64,000 nt of DNA from Takakia lepidozioides (taxonomy: Eukaryota > Streptophyta > Takakiopsida > Takakiales > Takakiaceae), in assembly GCA_030704615.1 (NCBI GenBank), contig CM060734.1, positions 35,046,042 to 35,110,041 of the forward strand, in the 5' to 3' direction. A program made the translations under genes and the position numbers. Shown here piece after piece: positions 11,700 to 22,838 of this stretch (position 1 is its first letter; each line of letters begins with the position of its first letter). Under the pieces are notes generated by a model. The model saw only the letters and a program-made list of their open reading frames with translations. It searched no databases and was not told the origin of the DNA.

Positions 11700-13026
11700 A
11701 ATCTCCTTTATGATCTCTACATCGTCATAGGTGGACATGGATAACATATTCACTTGGAGATTTTGGTTTCAAGATGATGGATTTCTGTTGGTCAAAAGCT
11801 GCATCCCCTTCTTTTGGCGCAAGATACGATCGTCGAGAAAGAGCATCTGGTTTTCCTTGAAGATGTCCGGGACAGTAGGTAATAACAAAATCAAACCTTG
11901 CTAGTGACATACTCCATCTCGCTTGATGTCAATTCAAAACACAAGCACTCATAAAATACTCGAGGTTTTTGTGATCGGTATAGACTGTGACCTGATGTTT
12001 AGCTCCCTCCAATAGATGACGTCACTCCTCAAAAACATCAATAATCGCTAGAAGTTCTTTGTCATGGATTTCATAATTGATCTCCGCAGCGGAAAATTGG
12101 CGAGAACGAAAACCAACAGGGTGAAGTCAGCCATCTGTACCGTATTGAAAGAGAACCGCACCAAGTGTAAAGTCCGATGCATCTGCTTTAAAAAAGAAGA
12201 ATGATTTAGATGGGTCTGCATGTACCAGTATTGGAGCCATTGTGAATGTCTGCTTCAGCCTTTCAAATGCTTGGTCAGCCTTCTCGTCCCATACAAATTT
12301 GTCCTTCCCTGTAAGTCGTATCAATGGTGCAGCAATTTTAGAGTAGTCCTTGATGAAGATTCTATACAAATTTGCAAATCCTAGAAAACATTGTACATCT
12401 CGGACCGAAATTGGTTTAATCCACTCGATGATGGTTTGTATTTTTTTCTGATCCATAAAGACTCATTTGTCGAAAATAATGTAGCCCAAAAATTCGACTT
12501 CAGATTGGTGGAAAATACATTTTTCCAACTTGACATATAGTCATGTTTCCCTCAATTTATCAAGGACAAGGCGTACATGGCGACCATGTTCTTCTTCATT
12601 CTGTGAAAATATCAAAAGTCGTCCAAATGATAGAGACTACAAAGTCATTTAAAAATTCTCGAAAGATGTCATTCATCATGTGTTGAAAATTGCTGGAGCA
12701 TTTGTAAGACCGAAAGGCATAACATTGTATTCGAAATGTCCGTACCTTGTGCGAAAAACGGTCTTCCATTCGTCTCCTTCTTTTATTCGTACAAGGTTGT
12801 AAGCTCCTCTCAAGTCGATCTTTGTGAAAAAATTTGCTCGTCCAAGTTGTTCGAGGAGTCCGGAAATCAGCGATAGTGGGTAACGATTTTTTATAGTGAC
12901 TTTGTTGAGCCCACGATAATCCACACACATGCGTAACGATCCGTCCTTCTTCTTCACAAATAAGATAGGTGCTCCCGCGAGTGATTTTGAATGTCGAATG
13001 AAATTCTTTGACAAAATTTTCATCAA
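11700..13026 (-). pseudogene. Reverse transcriptase-RNase H remnant of the minus-strand chromovirus
   Basis: The RT begins [20 protein letters not shown] and runs through [16 protein letters not shown] (first catalytic Asp) to [20 protein letters not shown]. The YIDD-box region near 12630 is broken by frameshifts. RT connection and RNase H follow at 12456-12127 (VRDVQCFLGFANLYRIFIKD; KADASDFTLGAVLFQ) and 11910-11725 (ITYCPGHLQGKPDALSRR). Several frameshifts and stops separate these pieces. Confidence 0.88.
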
Positions 13027-13439
13027 TTATTCACGTAAAGCAGCCAGCTCCGTCTGAGATAAATTGTAGATCGGCGAATAGTGGTTGAGCTCCTTCTTGC
13101 AACTAAATTGCACAATCGTAAGGTCGATGTTCTGGCAACATGTCTGCATTTTTTTTCTCGAAGACATCCTTGAAATCTTAATATTGAGTGGGTAATGTCG
13201 AAGTACCTTGGTCTGTTGTGGTTTTGATCGAAGTCGCATAAAGTGCAAATGTCGCGTCTTTCTTCGTAGCTCTCATGAAGGCCCTAGCTCCAAGAAACAG
13301 GGGTTGAATACCTTTGGGTACTTTTGCATTTTTGTCTTGCCGAATTTTTTGTTATCGCCAGTCGATGTCAGGATTATGAAGTATAAACCACAGGGAAGTC
13401 CAAGGATCACATGATTCGTTGGAGACTAGATGACATGAA

Positions 13440-13860
13440 AACAATATGTGATGCTTGATTTTTAAGCTTCACTTCACAAGGGGTCGAGTTTCATGGTCAA
13501 TATTTCATGATGCTAACGGTCGTCCATCAATGACTTCAACAGGGGCCGAGAATTTCTTTTTTACGAGCGTTAAATTGTGTTGCTTCGCAAAGTCTTTGTC
13601 AAAAAAACACGCTGAAGTGCCCGAGTCCAAAAGTGCTTCTACGGAAATATCTCGATTTTGCTTCCTGATTTTTACTGGAACTGTGAAACAAGGTACAAGG
13701 TCTGGAGGTAGAAAGAGATTTTTTTTTTGGTGAGGAATTTGGGGTGTCCAGCCGCATGGTCCCTATTGTGACTGGACATCTTCATTTTCCGACCTCCTCG
13801 TATCGAACACTTGAGTTTTGCCCCGAGCTTCGAATCTTCTCTGTTGGGGTAGTTTAATGC
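13440..13860 (-). pseudogene. Zinc-knuckle and retropepsin remnant of the minus-strand chromovirus
   Basis: On the minus strand a gag zinc knuckle reads CLYCGEDDHIALNYPN, with the last Cys replaced by Tyr. Further on, LLDSGTSACFFDKDFA gives a retropepsin active site. The frame is interrupted between the two and again downstream. Confidence 0.7.
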
Positions 13861-13867
13861 TATGTGA

Positions 13868-14655
13868 TCATCTTCTCCGCAATAAAGACATAATCCATTG
13901 AGCGCCGTCTTTTTGTTTTCCTTGTGGCGTCAATGGCTTGAATCGGACAACATCAATCTGCATAGGATCATTACCGGATGTCTGATGGATCGTTGTGTTT
14001 GGTGCCATAGTAGCAGCGGCATGGTGCATCGTTGACCATCCAGATCGCTTCTCTTGACGTCTTTTGAACAAACGATTATCGCATGTAATGACTTGGGTGA
14101 TGAATTCGCTCAGTGTACTCACGTTTGGCATTGTCAGGCACAAATCTTTTACATCCTCTTTTATGCCACATCGAAACTGACTAATGAGACTCTTCTCATT
14201 CCAGTCGAGGTCCGCACGCAAGTTGTCGAAATCGCAGCATAAACGGAAGCTGGCCGTTCCTTGTCGAAGATTTCGCATCTTTGTCTCTGCAACTCTCTCT
14301 CTATCATTCTCTCCAAACGTTGCAGTTAACTCGGACATGAACGCTTCAAAATTATATAGTATATGCGAATTTTTCTTTAATAGCGGTGCCAACCAAGATA
14401 GGGCAGTGCCGGATAGAAGGGCGCCCACAAATCCCACTTGAATATCTTCAACAGGGTAGCGTTGTGGATGTAGTCGTAGGAACAATCGTACTTGTTGAAC
14501 AAAACCGCGAAATCTGATTTCGTCCCATCAAATTTTTCGGGCATGCTGACCTTTATTATTTGTTTTTTGTAATCGTTGAAGATTTGGAGGAACCGTTGCA
14601 GTAGGATTATTTGTAGTAGGGACTCGTAAGGTTGAAGATCCATTGTTCGACTCAT
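13868..14655 (-). pseudogene. Gag remnant of the minus-strand chromovirus
   Basis: Two overlapping minus-strand frames (14655-14377 and 14485-13868) together give a retrotransposon gag: MPEKFDGTKSDF near the start, then VGFVGALLSGTALSWLAPLL, FEAFMSELTATFGENDRERV and SLISQFRCGIKEDVKDLCL, the usual gag capsid pattern. A frameshift lies near 14480-14500. Confidence 0.75.
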
Positions 14656-14977
14656 TCAACTTTGAAATTTGTTGTTGCAAATTGTTGAGAGCGTTGCCAA
14701 GATCTTAGACTGATCAGCTTGTAGTTGGGCAGTAGATACACGAAGTTTTTTCATCTGGAGCTTAAGACTATGCAATGTGGCGACCATTTCCGCAAATGTG
14801 CCTTCCATCTTAACTAACTAAGGAACAAACTTTAGTCTCGCCAAACTGTCAATGACGAGAACATGACTGAACACAAACAAAAGATCAGACTAGAGATACA
14901 AGACTAGGCTACAAGTTAAGGTCGGCGTGGCCGTATGCACAATGAGTAAATATGAATCAAGGCGATCTTTATAACAA

Positions 14978-15498
14978 TGAACAAGGGTACAAGATATTGG
15001 AACACGACTTGAATACTGAACTGCTGGAAACTAGACTGGAGTACCATATACTGGAAACTGGGCTAGGGTACTGGACCGTGGACTGAAGTATAGGGACTGG
15101 AAACAAAAGTAGCTTGAAACTGGTGTAGGCGAGACTGAAGAGTGTCCAGTCTCGCCTCTTATATATACTGGCTACTAAGAAGCTTCCCTAAGAAGCTTCC
15201 TCTATGGAGGTTTCTTGCTGGAAAAGTTTCCAAGATTAAACAAAGGTTTCTTGATGGAGAAGCTTCCTTAAACAAATGATGTATCTTGATGGAGAAGTTT
15301 CCTCCAAATGAAGTTTCCTCAGCAGTTTCCCAAGTTACTCTTAGCAATTTGATAAACTCCCGATAACTTGGTAAGTAATGATAAATCATGGTAGATCATG
15401 GTACATTACGGTAAGTCATGGTAACTTCCGGTAACATGGTAACCCGATAACTTTTGGTATTTACTCCTCGTAAGTTCTTCTGGACTATGTCCGTGACA
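14978..15498 (-). repeat. 5' LTR of the minus-strand chromovirus
   Basis: The second copy of the 8975-9494 sequence lies at the upstream end of gag on the minus strand. The bases just inside it (minus strand TTGTTATAAAGATCGCC) do not resemble the usual initiator-Met tRNA primer site, so the priming mechanism is unclear. Confidence 0.9.
15128..15156 (-). promoter_or_regulatory. Hairpin beside the LTR TATA box (5' LTR copy)
   Basis: GGCGAGACTG and CAGTCTCGCC form a perfect 10-bp stem around a nine-base loop. A TATA box (plus-strand TTATATATA, 15159-15167) lies immediately next to it. On the minus strand the hairpin would span the predicted start of the element RNA. Confidence 0.65.
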
Positions 15499-18400
15499 GG
15501 AATTGCTTTGCCTTCAGTTTGAAGGATTTGAGAGCACTGAAGGGTCAGGAGATTCGTATTGAGTTGGCCACGGACACGCCAATCTTTCGGAGACCTTATA
15601 GATACAGTGACATGGAGAGGTCTTTGATTCAGATGAGGACTCAACACTACAACAGATCGCGGTATTTATGACTGTATATATGACTATTCTGCAATCATAA
15701 ACGGTACATATGACCTCTATGACTGTAAGTCTCAAACCAAGTCAATACAATGAGTACAGGATGGTACGGTCCGGATGACTACAGTCATATAAACCAAGTG
15801 ATATCTCTTACTGCAGTCATATATATCATACTGCCCCCCACGTGGCGAGGCGCAATTGATTTAAAAAATTTAATTAAATTAAATTAAAACTAAAAAAATA
15901 AAAACATATGTCAAACGCCGCGTCGCACCGCATTGTGCCACGTGGTATAATGCATTTTATAATAACAAAAAAACCACGTGGCAGTCCATCTAGGTACCAC
16001 TTGCTATCCCTAGCTCGCCACTATCCCCCTACCCGCTCCCCCCCCACCCCATCCCCACCCCCCCCGCCACTTACTCAACCTTTTGTTTTACAAAAAAAAA
16101 AGCCTTGTTTTTTTTTTTGATGTGTATTTTTTGTTAGAGGTTTTTTGTTTTTTTGTTTGTTTTTTTTTTCTTTGTGGTTTTTGTTTTGGTTTTTGAACAT
16201 TTTCTTGACACCTGCACCTTTACTATAAGAATTATAATTCACTACTTGTTAACCAACTACACCCATTAGTCATTCATAATCATATGTTTTTTAAATTGTA
16301 TTATACACACCAAATTACAAAATCCAAGTCCATCATTGACTATGTAACCTATCCATGTACACTTTAGTCATTGACTAACATGAATGGTTGAGCTAAATTT
16401 GGTCAATTGCCGTTTGACCAGCCTTCCGCCCATTCCGGAGCCATGTAGTCATACAGATGACTATTTTAGATAGTCGTTCATATGAATACATTCGTATGAG
16501 CGATGCGGGAGGTCAATTTCATATAAAAACATGGTGAGTCATGGTCAAAGTCATAAAACCATGACTACCACGGTTTGGCATTCATAACTACCGCGATCTG
16601 TTGTAGTGCAAGATCTCGGAGAGGCTGGTTTGGTGGAGCTTTCTGATGGAGAGTATGCTTCAGCCACGGTGATGTCAGTCCAGAAAAAGATGTCTATGAC
16701 AATTGGACGGAGAGACGTATGTGCGGTGACTACCTGGCCTTGTAAATGTCAGACCAAGTCTGATAAGTATGTCATGCCCATACATGAGGAGATCCTTTGA
16801 TGCATTGGGCATACAAGGATACCAAGGTCTTTAGCACTTTGGACTTGCGGTCCGGATATCACCAGTTGGCCGAATCGAGGAGAGGCGACAAGCAGAAGAT
16901 GACTTTTGGGGAATCAATGAGCACGGGGAATATTGTTATATCATTGGCGGTTCTTACCATTCGGGCTTAAGAACGCTCCTGCAAAGTTCCAGAGAGTCAT
17001 GGACAGGATTCTAGCAGGGGTAGACTTTGCTCGGTGTTACATAGATGACATCATCATCTTTAGCTGCTACGGTGGAGGAGCACGAGAGACAACCTTCAAG
17101 TGATGTTTGGAAGCGCTTGAGAGCGCATGGATTGAATCTAACAACATCCGGGGAAGTGCAAGTTCTTCCACAACCAGATTGAGTATCTGGGCCATATGAT
17201 ATATCCTGGAGGATTGGGGGTGCAACAGACTAAGATAGAGGCCATCGCACAGATTCCACGTCCCGCGGATGGGAGCCGAGTTCGAGCTTTGATGGGGTGA
17301 CAAACTACTATAGACGGTTTTGTCAAGGGATTTAGTGCTATTGCAAAGGCTCTAACCAAGCTGACCAAGGTAGACCAGGAGTGGTAGTGGGAAGATGAGC
17401 AAGAGCGAGTTTTTCAGGAGCTCAAGGCTAGGTTGATCTCCGGCGCCGATCTTGAGACGACCTAATCATGGGGGCTTCCTTTCAGGTGCCATACAGATTG
17501 GAGCATGCTGGGGCTTGGAGCGGTGCTCACGTAGGTGGATGATGAAGGAAGAGAGTTCGTAGTGGCTTATGCTAGGCGCTCGAACAACGCTGCACAGTCT
17601 AAGTATAGCTCATATGAGGGGGAGTGCTTAGCTACAGTGTGGGCCGTGACACACTTTAGGTGTTATCTATATAACAATCTCTTCACTCTTGTCACGGATC
17701 ACCAGCCACTCAAGTGGTTGATGGAGTCAAACAAGCTTATGGGGAAGCTTGCACGGTAGGCACTTATACTCCAAGAGTATGACTTTCAAGTTGTGCATCG
17801 ACCGGGTTTGGTCAATAGGGATGAGGATGGATTGAGTTGCAATCCATGCACGAACAAGCAGGATGACACTGGAGCTCGGTGGCATGGTGAGACGGACGAG
17901 GAGATGGTGTCGGGATGACATGCATCTGCCTTTTTGTGTATCTTGGCATCGGGAGGTCAGGTTGGACCTACAACAGGGATGACTGTAGACGGAGTGTCTG
18001 AGGACCCTGAGGCTAGTGATGAGCCAGGTAGTGCCAGAGATATACATGAGGATTCGGTTGTGTTGGATTACCTCCGCGCTGGAGATACGGCAGCTAGTGT
18101 GACTACCAAGGAGAGAGATCGGATCCTGCAACGAGCTAAGAGGTTCAAGTGGGAGGGGATACACCTGCTTCGAGTGTGGGAGGATGGTCGGCTGAGGATC
18201 GTGCCTCACCCAACACAGCGTGCACGTTTAGTGCGACATGCCCATGAGGAATTGAGGCATTTTGGAGTGCGACGCACTCATAGTTTACTGCAGGGGCAGT
18301 ATTGGTGGCGTGGTATGCACACAGAGGTGCAATAGTTCGTGGCTAGGTGCATGGTGTGTGACAGGGTGCGTGCTTCATTCAACGCCCCTACACCACAGTT

Positions 18401-18775
18401 GCATCCATTACCCATCATGGGATTGGGCTACAGGTGAAGTCTTGACTTCGCAGGACTGTTGCCACTGACGATGCGCCACCACAAATATGTGTTAGTGATG
18501 GTGGAGCACTTCTCCAAGTGGATTGAGTTGGTTCCATTACCTGACAAGGCTAGTGAGGGGGTTGCGTATGCATTCATGGATCGTGTGCTTAGCCGATTCG
18601 GTGCTCTAGCTGAGGTACTCACGGACCAAGGGAGAGAGTTCTTGGGGGAGTTTCAGGCTTTGTGTGATAAAGCCTTGATAGACCACCGTACCACTTCTTG
18701 GGATCATCCTGAGGCCGATGGCTTGGCAGAGAGAGTGGTTCAGACAGTGAAGAGGAAAGGGGAAAAAAGCCAGAA
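15499..18775 (+). pseudogene. Ty3/gypsy pol fragment, interrupted by a CACTA element
   Basis: Plus-strand pol remnants start inside RT (SLKDLRALKGQEIRIELATD, DMERSLIQMRTQ), stop at the CACTA insertion, and resume at 16609 (DLGEAGLVELSDGEYASATV). RT blocks follow to about 17460, including YIDDII near 17040. RNase H is at about 17470-17860 (YSSYEGECLATVWAVTHFRC, LVTDHQPLKWLM). An integrase follows with HEELRHFGVRRTHSLLQGQY, DHRTTSWDHPEADGLAERVV and VLTDQGREF. It ends abruptly at about 18760 within integrase. Multiple frameshifts show it is dead. The left end abuts the LTR of the neighbouring chromovirus, whose insertion removed or displaced the 5' part. Confidence 0.88.
15645..16608. mobile_element. 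Non-autonomous CACTA (EnSpm/CMC) transposon, 964 bp
   Basis: Both ends begin CACTACAACAGATCGCGGTA when read inward, a perfect 20-bp terminal inverted repeat with 28 of the first 30 bases matching. The 3-bp flanks are CAA on both sides, the target duplication expected for CACTA elements. Removing the element restores the reading frame of the surrounding gypsy pol (MRTQ joined to DLGEAGL). Subterminal regions hold many TGACTA/AGTCAT motifs. No transposase is encoded; the inside is AT-rich with homopolymer runs at about 16020-16190. Confidence 0.92.
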
Positions 18776-19381
18776 AGCCCGCGTTCAGTGGTGGATGTCA
18801 CCATAAAGCACCACGGGAACCACCCCTTGGCGCCTGGAACCGGATCCCGTGGCACCCGCCATCCAACAACTGGCGCCTGTTGGCGTGGTAGCCGTGGGGG
18901 ATCTCGCCACATGAACAGCCATGGGCCGTCCGTTCGCCAAGCGTTTTAGGGCTGGTGGTGTGGCCATGTGACCTCCCTCAAAAACTATTGTTGAGGTAAT
19001 TTTCTTCTTAAAAAAATATAATGGTTGATATGTGATAAAAATATATATATAAGATATGTTATAATTTTTTGCTATATAGGAATAACAAATATCTAGGGTC
19101 GACTGTATGGAGCCAGATTAGGTAATGACATTGGCCTTTTTATGGTAGCCACTTTGTTGCAATATACGGGCCTTTGAGCCAAATTTATCTGCCTTGCTTT
19201 GAACATGTGTCGCCCTTGCAATGTCTTCTTGTCATATATGGTCACCATATTATAACAATATGGTCCATAGTTGTAGCCGCGTACAATCCACGTGGAAAAC
19301 AGCTGGTTCGTCACCTACACACTCTACCCCACCAGTTTGTAGCCACATGGCCACTGTACATGAAATGAAAAAAAATGGGCT

Positions 19382-19518
19382 GATGCCTGGCGAAGGAAAC
19401 GTAAGTTATGATGTCTCTTGACTTGAAGGAGTGCCTTCGAGTAGAAAGTGGACAACATATTTGTGACACCAACCAATGGATTGAACCCACAACCACTTCT
19501 GAGGTGGTATTTGCCCAT
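19382..19518 (-). repeat. Partial foldback element, one arm
   Basis: The order of motifs (GATGCCT, CGTAAGTTATGATGTCTC, AAGTGGACA, TTGTGACACCAACCAATGGA, TTGAACCCACAACCACTTC, TTTGCCCATTA) matches the left arm of the foldback element at 32608-33645. The second arm is absent. Confidence 0.6.
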
Positions 19519-19599
19519 TATGAGTGGGCTATCTCATCATAGAATGAATATGTAGAGCAGTTTCATTCTAAAGTGGTCCAAGAATTACTCTGGCCCATG

Positions 19600-19960
19600 A
19601 ATTAGAGCGAGGGGCTTATGTAGTAAGGCCATTTGTATTAAGGAATGAGATCAAGGGTAAAAAAAAAGAAGGGAGGAACGCGAGATGTATTAAATTGGCC
19701 AAATTTAGATAGGGAGTCTTGTAGGGACCTTTGAGTAAAGGTCCCAAGTTTTGGGAGGGGTTATTCCGAAGGTCGAAAAATGGGAGAGCAACGGAGCAGC
19801 CAATGGGGAGGGAGGCCATTGGGTGTGGGAATGGCTGATATGTGAGGCCATGTGTGAAGCCTGAAGGAGAGGCGGTGGGCCTCCTTCTAGAGATTTCTCA
19901 CTGACCCTCCTTCTAGTGTTTTCCACATAAGTAGGATGTGGTGGTGGGCCTCTTAGAGAA
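19600..19960 (-). repeat. LTR-like dispersed repeat, inverted relative to 49190-49420
   Basis: On the minus strand, CTAGAAGGAGGCCCACCGCC, then CTTCAGGCTTCACACATGGC and TTTTTCGACCTTC, ending with a TTGGGACC block, appear in the same order as at 49215-49420 on the plus strand. The two are clearly copies of one family in opposite orientation. Confidence 0.55.
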
Positions 19961-22579
19961 GGCTCCACCAGAGGCCCACCACCACACGAGATTGTATATG
20001 AACTTTTGAAGGAGGATGAGTGAGGGCCTCGAAGCTTGTTCCGAGATCTCATCACAATTCCTGCATGCCATGTACTTTGTCAAACATCCGGAATTGATTG
20101 TATTCAGCGTTGAAGCATTCAATCCACACCTGGGCTCAGAGTGTACAGGCCATTGATCACCGATAACAGACTAAGCGGTAGCAGTCAGTCACAGTTACAA
20201 AACCTTATTTTAAGTGAGCCCGGAATGAGTTTTGGCGTTACAAGTCGTACTAAGTTGTCAGCTTTTCCACCGTGAAAGCCGAGTTGGATGGAGTGTCGAG
20301 TAGAAAGAGACGTTGGGGGAGGAGTCATGAGAGCAGTGCTCTGTCAGCCAGCATCTCTCGCCTGCCATGTGCAGTGGGCCCTCTGCCGAGTTCCTGCATG
20401 ATGGTTCAATCAGAGTTAGGAAGGGATTTTGGAGGGGTAGGTGCGTGCATGATGATTGTGAAATCAAACTCTTTCAACATCTTTTAGTCTGGGAGGAACA
20501 GTATTCCGTGCTAACAGTTCTTCCTATTTGAGAAGCAAAAACAACTGGAACTTGAGCACTTTGGGCTTGAACTTTCTTTGATGTTCTCATATGACCCTGT
20601 GGCTATGGAAACTTGGAGTGTCAGGTCTCAACATTTGCATATCTTTTTGAGACAGAATAATTAAACCTAGTACAAATGGAACTCAACCAAAATAATCGTA
20701 ATGACTGTCGAAACCTGCGAAATTCTCTTGAAACAATTCAAAAAGCACTCCACTTTTGGTCTTCAAAGCTGACAGATTTGCAGTGGGCTGTGGTTGGTTC
20801 TCTCTCATAATTTGGAATCATATGTGTCCTACCCATAGCGAACCTCCTGCAAAAGGGAAAAGGCTCTTGCATTGTTTCCTTGCAGACGTGTTTGCACACC
20901 TAATCACTCCTCAAATATGCCACAATTTATGGAAATCCGTGAGCGTCCGTGGAAAATTTCCCAAGTAGCGTTGCCTGGCGTGATGATTAGATCTGCAGAA
21001 ATGATCTCGGTCTCAAATCGTGAATACTACATTGCACGGTGAGGTTGCCGTTGTGACTAAGTTTGTGCCGGCTGGTATTTGTAACCTCATGTCTTCTAAA
21101 GGAAATGGGTCTTCCCATGGAAATTGAGAGCTTGTTCTCACCACAGTTGGCCTGCGCGGAACAGCCAAATAGTCGGTGGGGCTAAACTCTGAGCTTAGAT
21201 GATTGGGGGTGCAGAGCAGCATGCAGGGGTCCAAGACAAAGTTCCTAATTAAGGTCCCACTACCGGTCTTCACAGTTGGCACGGTTGTCCTAGCTACCCA
21301 GCTGGTCCCAATTGTCAGAATTGGTCCTACCATCTCTCAAAATTCCAACTTGTAAAGGGTAGACCTTGTTGGAGTTCTCGCATGAATAATGCAACTCTCC
21401 AGCTTGCATGTTATGTCACGGGTGAAAATTGAAGACCATCCGGCAAGGTATCAAAAGCAGTTTGATTGATGAGTAAATTGGCGGTGTTTGGCTGCATAAA
21501 GGTACTTTGTACATACCACAATTTAGCTTTCAAGAGTAGCTTGAGGTAATAGCGCCATGGTAAAGCGATAGTCACATGTAGGCAAAGTTTGCTTTGAACA
21601 AATGTCTGCACGAAGGCTAAGAATAAAATCATGGTTCCCTATATTTTATCTCTTCCACTATTTTTGAGCAGTACTCGGTAGGGTAACTCTTGAAACGCAA
21701 AGTCTGTGATGGAAAGGATTTCCACTTCAGCGTGTCTCAGGCCCTGCACTGACCAGTTCGGTGTAGGGTAATCTAAGAGATGTAAGCAATTCCGAATTTG
21801 GAGATGAATACTCACAACTGGTGATTCCGTGTCCAATCTCAGAGAGAAGTCAGCATCTCGTGGCTGTAACCCTCGTGATAGTTTGTACGATCTTAGCGGT
21901 ATCTGGGGTTGCAAGTTATGATTTACGTGAAACTGGAAGACGTAAACTTGTACTAGCACCTGACGTCTGGTACAAAAGGATTACGTCCTTACCTTGTTCT
22001 GTGTACTTTCACAACGCTCATTTCTTATGTCCATTCTCCCCCTGATCCTCTCCTTTGAACAGTCTCTTCACATCCGCCACACTACAAGTTTCGACCCTCC
22101 CAAAGCTCAACAAATTGAACGAATTTACTGGACGTAGAAGCAGCTCTAGAAACAGTAGTAAACCTGTAGGTGAAGCCACGTTTTAGGCAGACTCAGTTTA
22201 GAGAAAAGTAAAAGCTGCTGCAGCTTGCCTCGGGAAATGGAAATTCCTCATTCATGATAGGAAACACCCAAGTCTGACAATGCGCCAGCGCTCTTCACAA
22301 CGTTTCCCGTTGGATTCCATCTCACTTTCGAGAAGTGTAAGAGATTGGATTAAATTCTGTGCCTCCGCTTCGTGTTAAGCTTAGGAGCTGCGGAAGATAG
22401 AGGATGCCAACCAAGTCTCTACTCCCTGGCAGAGCGTAAGAGGGAAATGGGGGAAATTTCCAGCGCAATCAGTGAGACATTGCGTTCGTGCACGTTCTGA
22501 AGCCATGTCAGAGTATCATTAACATGTCGGATGGCACTTACAGTAGCCGTGCATGATGCGTTCCTCCAGCCTCTCTCTC

Positions 22580-22588
22580 AATATAAAC
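22580..22588 (+). promoter_or_regulatory. TATA-like box of the pectin methylesterase gene
   Basis: AATATAAAC lies in a CT-rich context (CCTCTCTCTC just upstream), about 260-290 bp before the candidate start codons. The spacing would give a leader of roughly 230-260 nt. It is the only good TATA-like match in the 300 bp upstream of the coding region. Confidence 0.5.
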
Positions 22589-22838
22589 AGAGGTTCCCGT
22601 CATTTATCACCCGTTGCTGACTAAAGCCTAGGAGAATTGAGAGGAAATAGACTGAGACTTAGTGAGGAAAGGTAGCGACTGGATACAGTCACAGACACTT
22701 GTCATATCTCATGAGAAACTGTCGTCGACTGTCCCAGACTGAAACTCAAGCTAAGAATTGACACTAGCAGCTTGCGCAAGCTGTGGCCGCACTTCCACTT
22801 GAGTCGAAAGCTCCCGGAATTCTCGATTCCAGCTAATA

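Larger units (their letters stand above)
8975..15498 (-). mobile_element. Degenerate full-length Ty3/gypsy chromovirus on the minus strand
   Basis: Two directly repeated LTRs (8975-9494 and 14978-15498) bracket gag, protease, reverse transcriptase, RNase H, integrase and chromodomain remnants, all on the minus strand and in gypsy order. Both LTRs start TG and end CA. Next to the left LTR, the minus strand shows a polypurine tract, fixing that LTR as the 3' one. Many frameshifts and stops make it inactive. By eye the LTRs agree at roughly nine positions in ten, so the insertion is not recent. The 5-bp flanks (GACAA and GGAAT) do not match, so one flank has probably been rearranged. Confidence 0.9.
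18776..22560. other. Repeat debris without a recognised gene
   Basis: Apart from the two repeats listed separately (19382-19518 and 19600-19960), I recognise nothing coding. Several short minus-strand frames at 21013-21959 show no known motif and are not linked by obvious splice sites. Positions 18780-18960 are GC-rich with a palindromic CAACTGGCGCCTGTTGGCG near 18866 but no defined element. Confidence 0.4.

Noticed and set aside
21013-21959. Three consecutive minus-strand frames as a possible host gene
   Set aside because: No recognisable domain and no consistent splice sites linking them.
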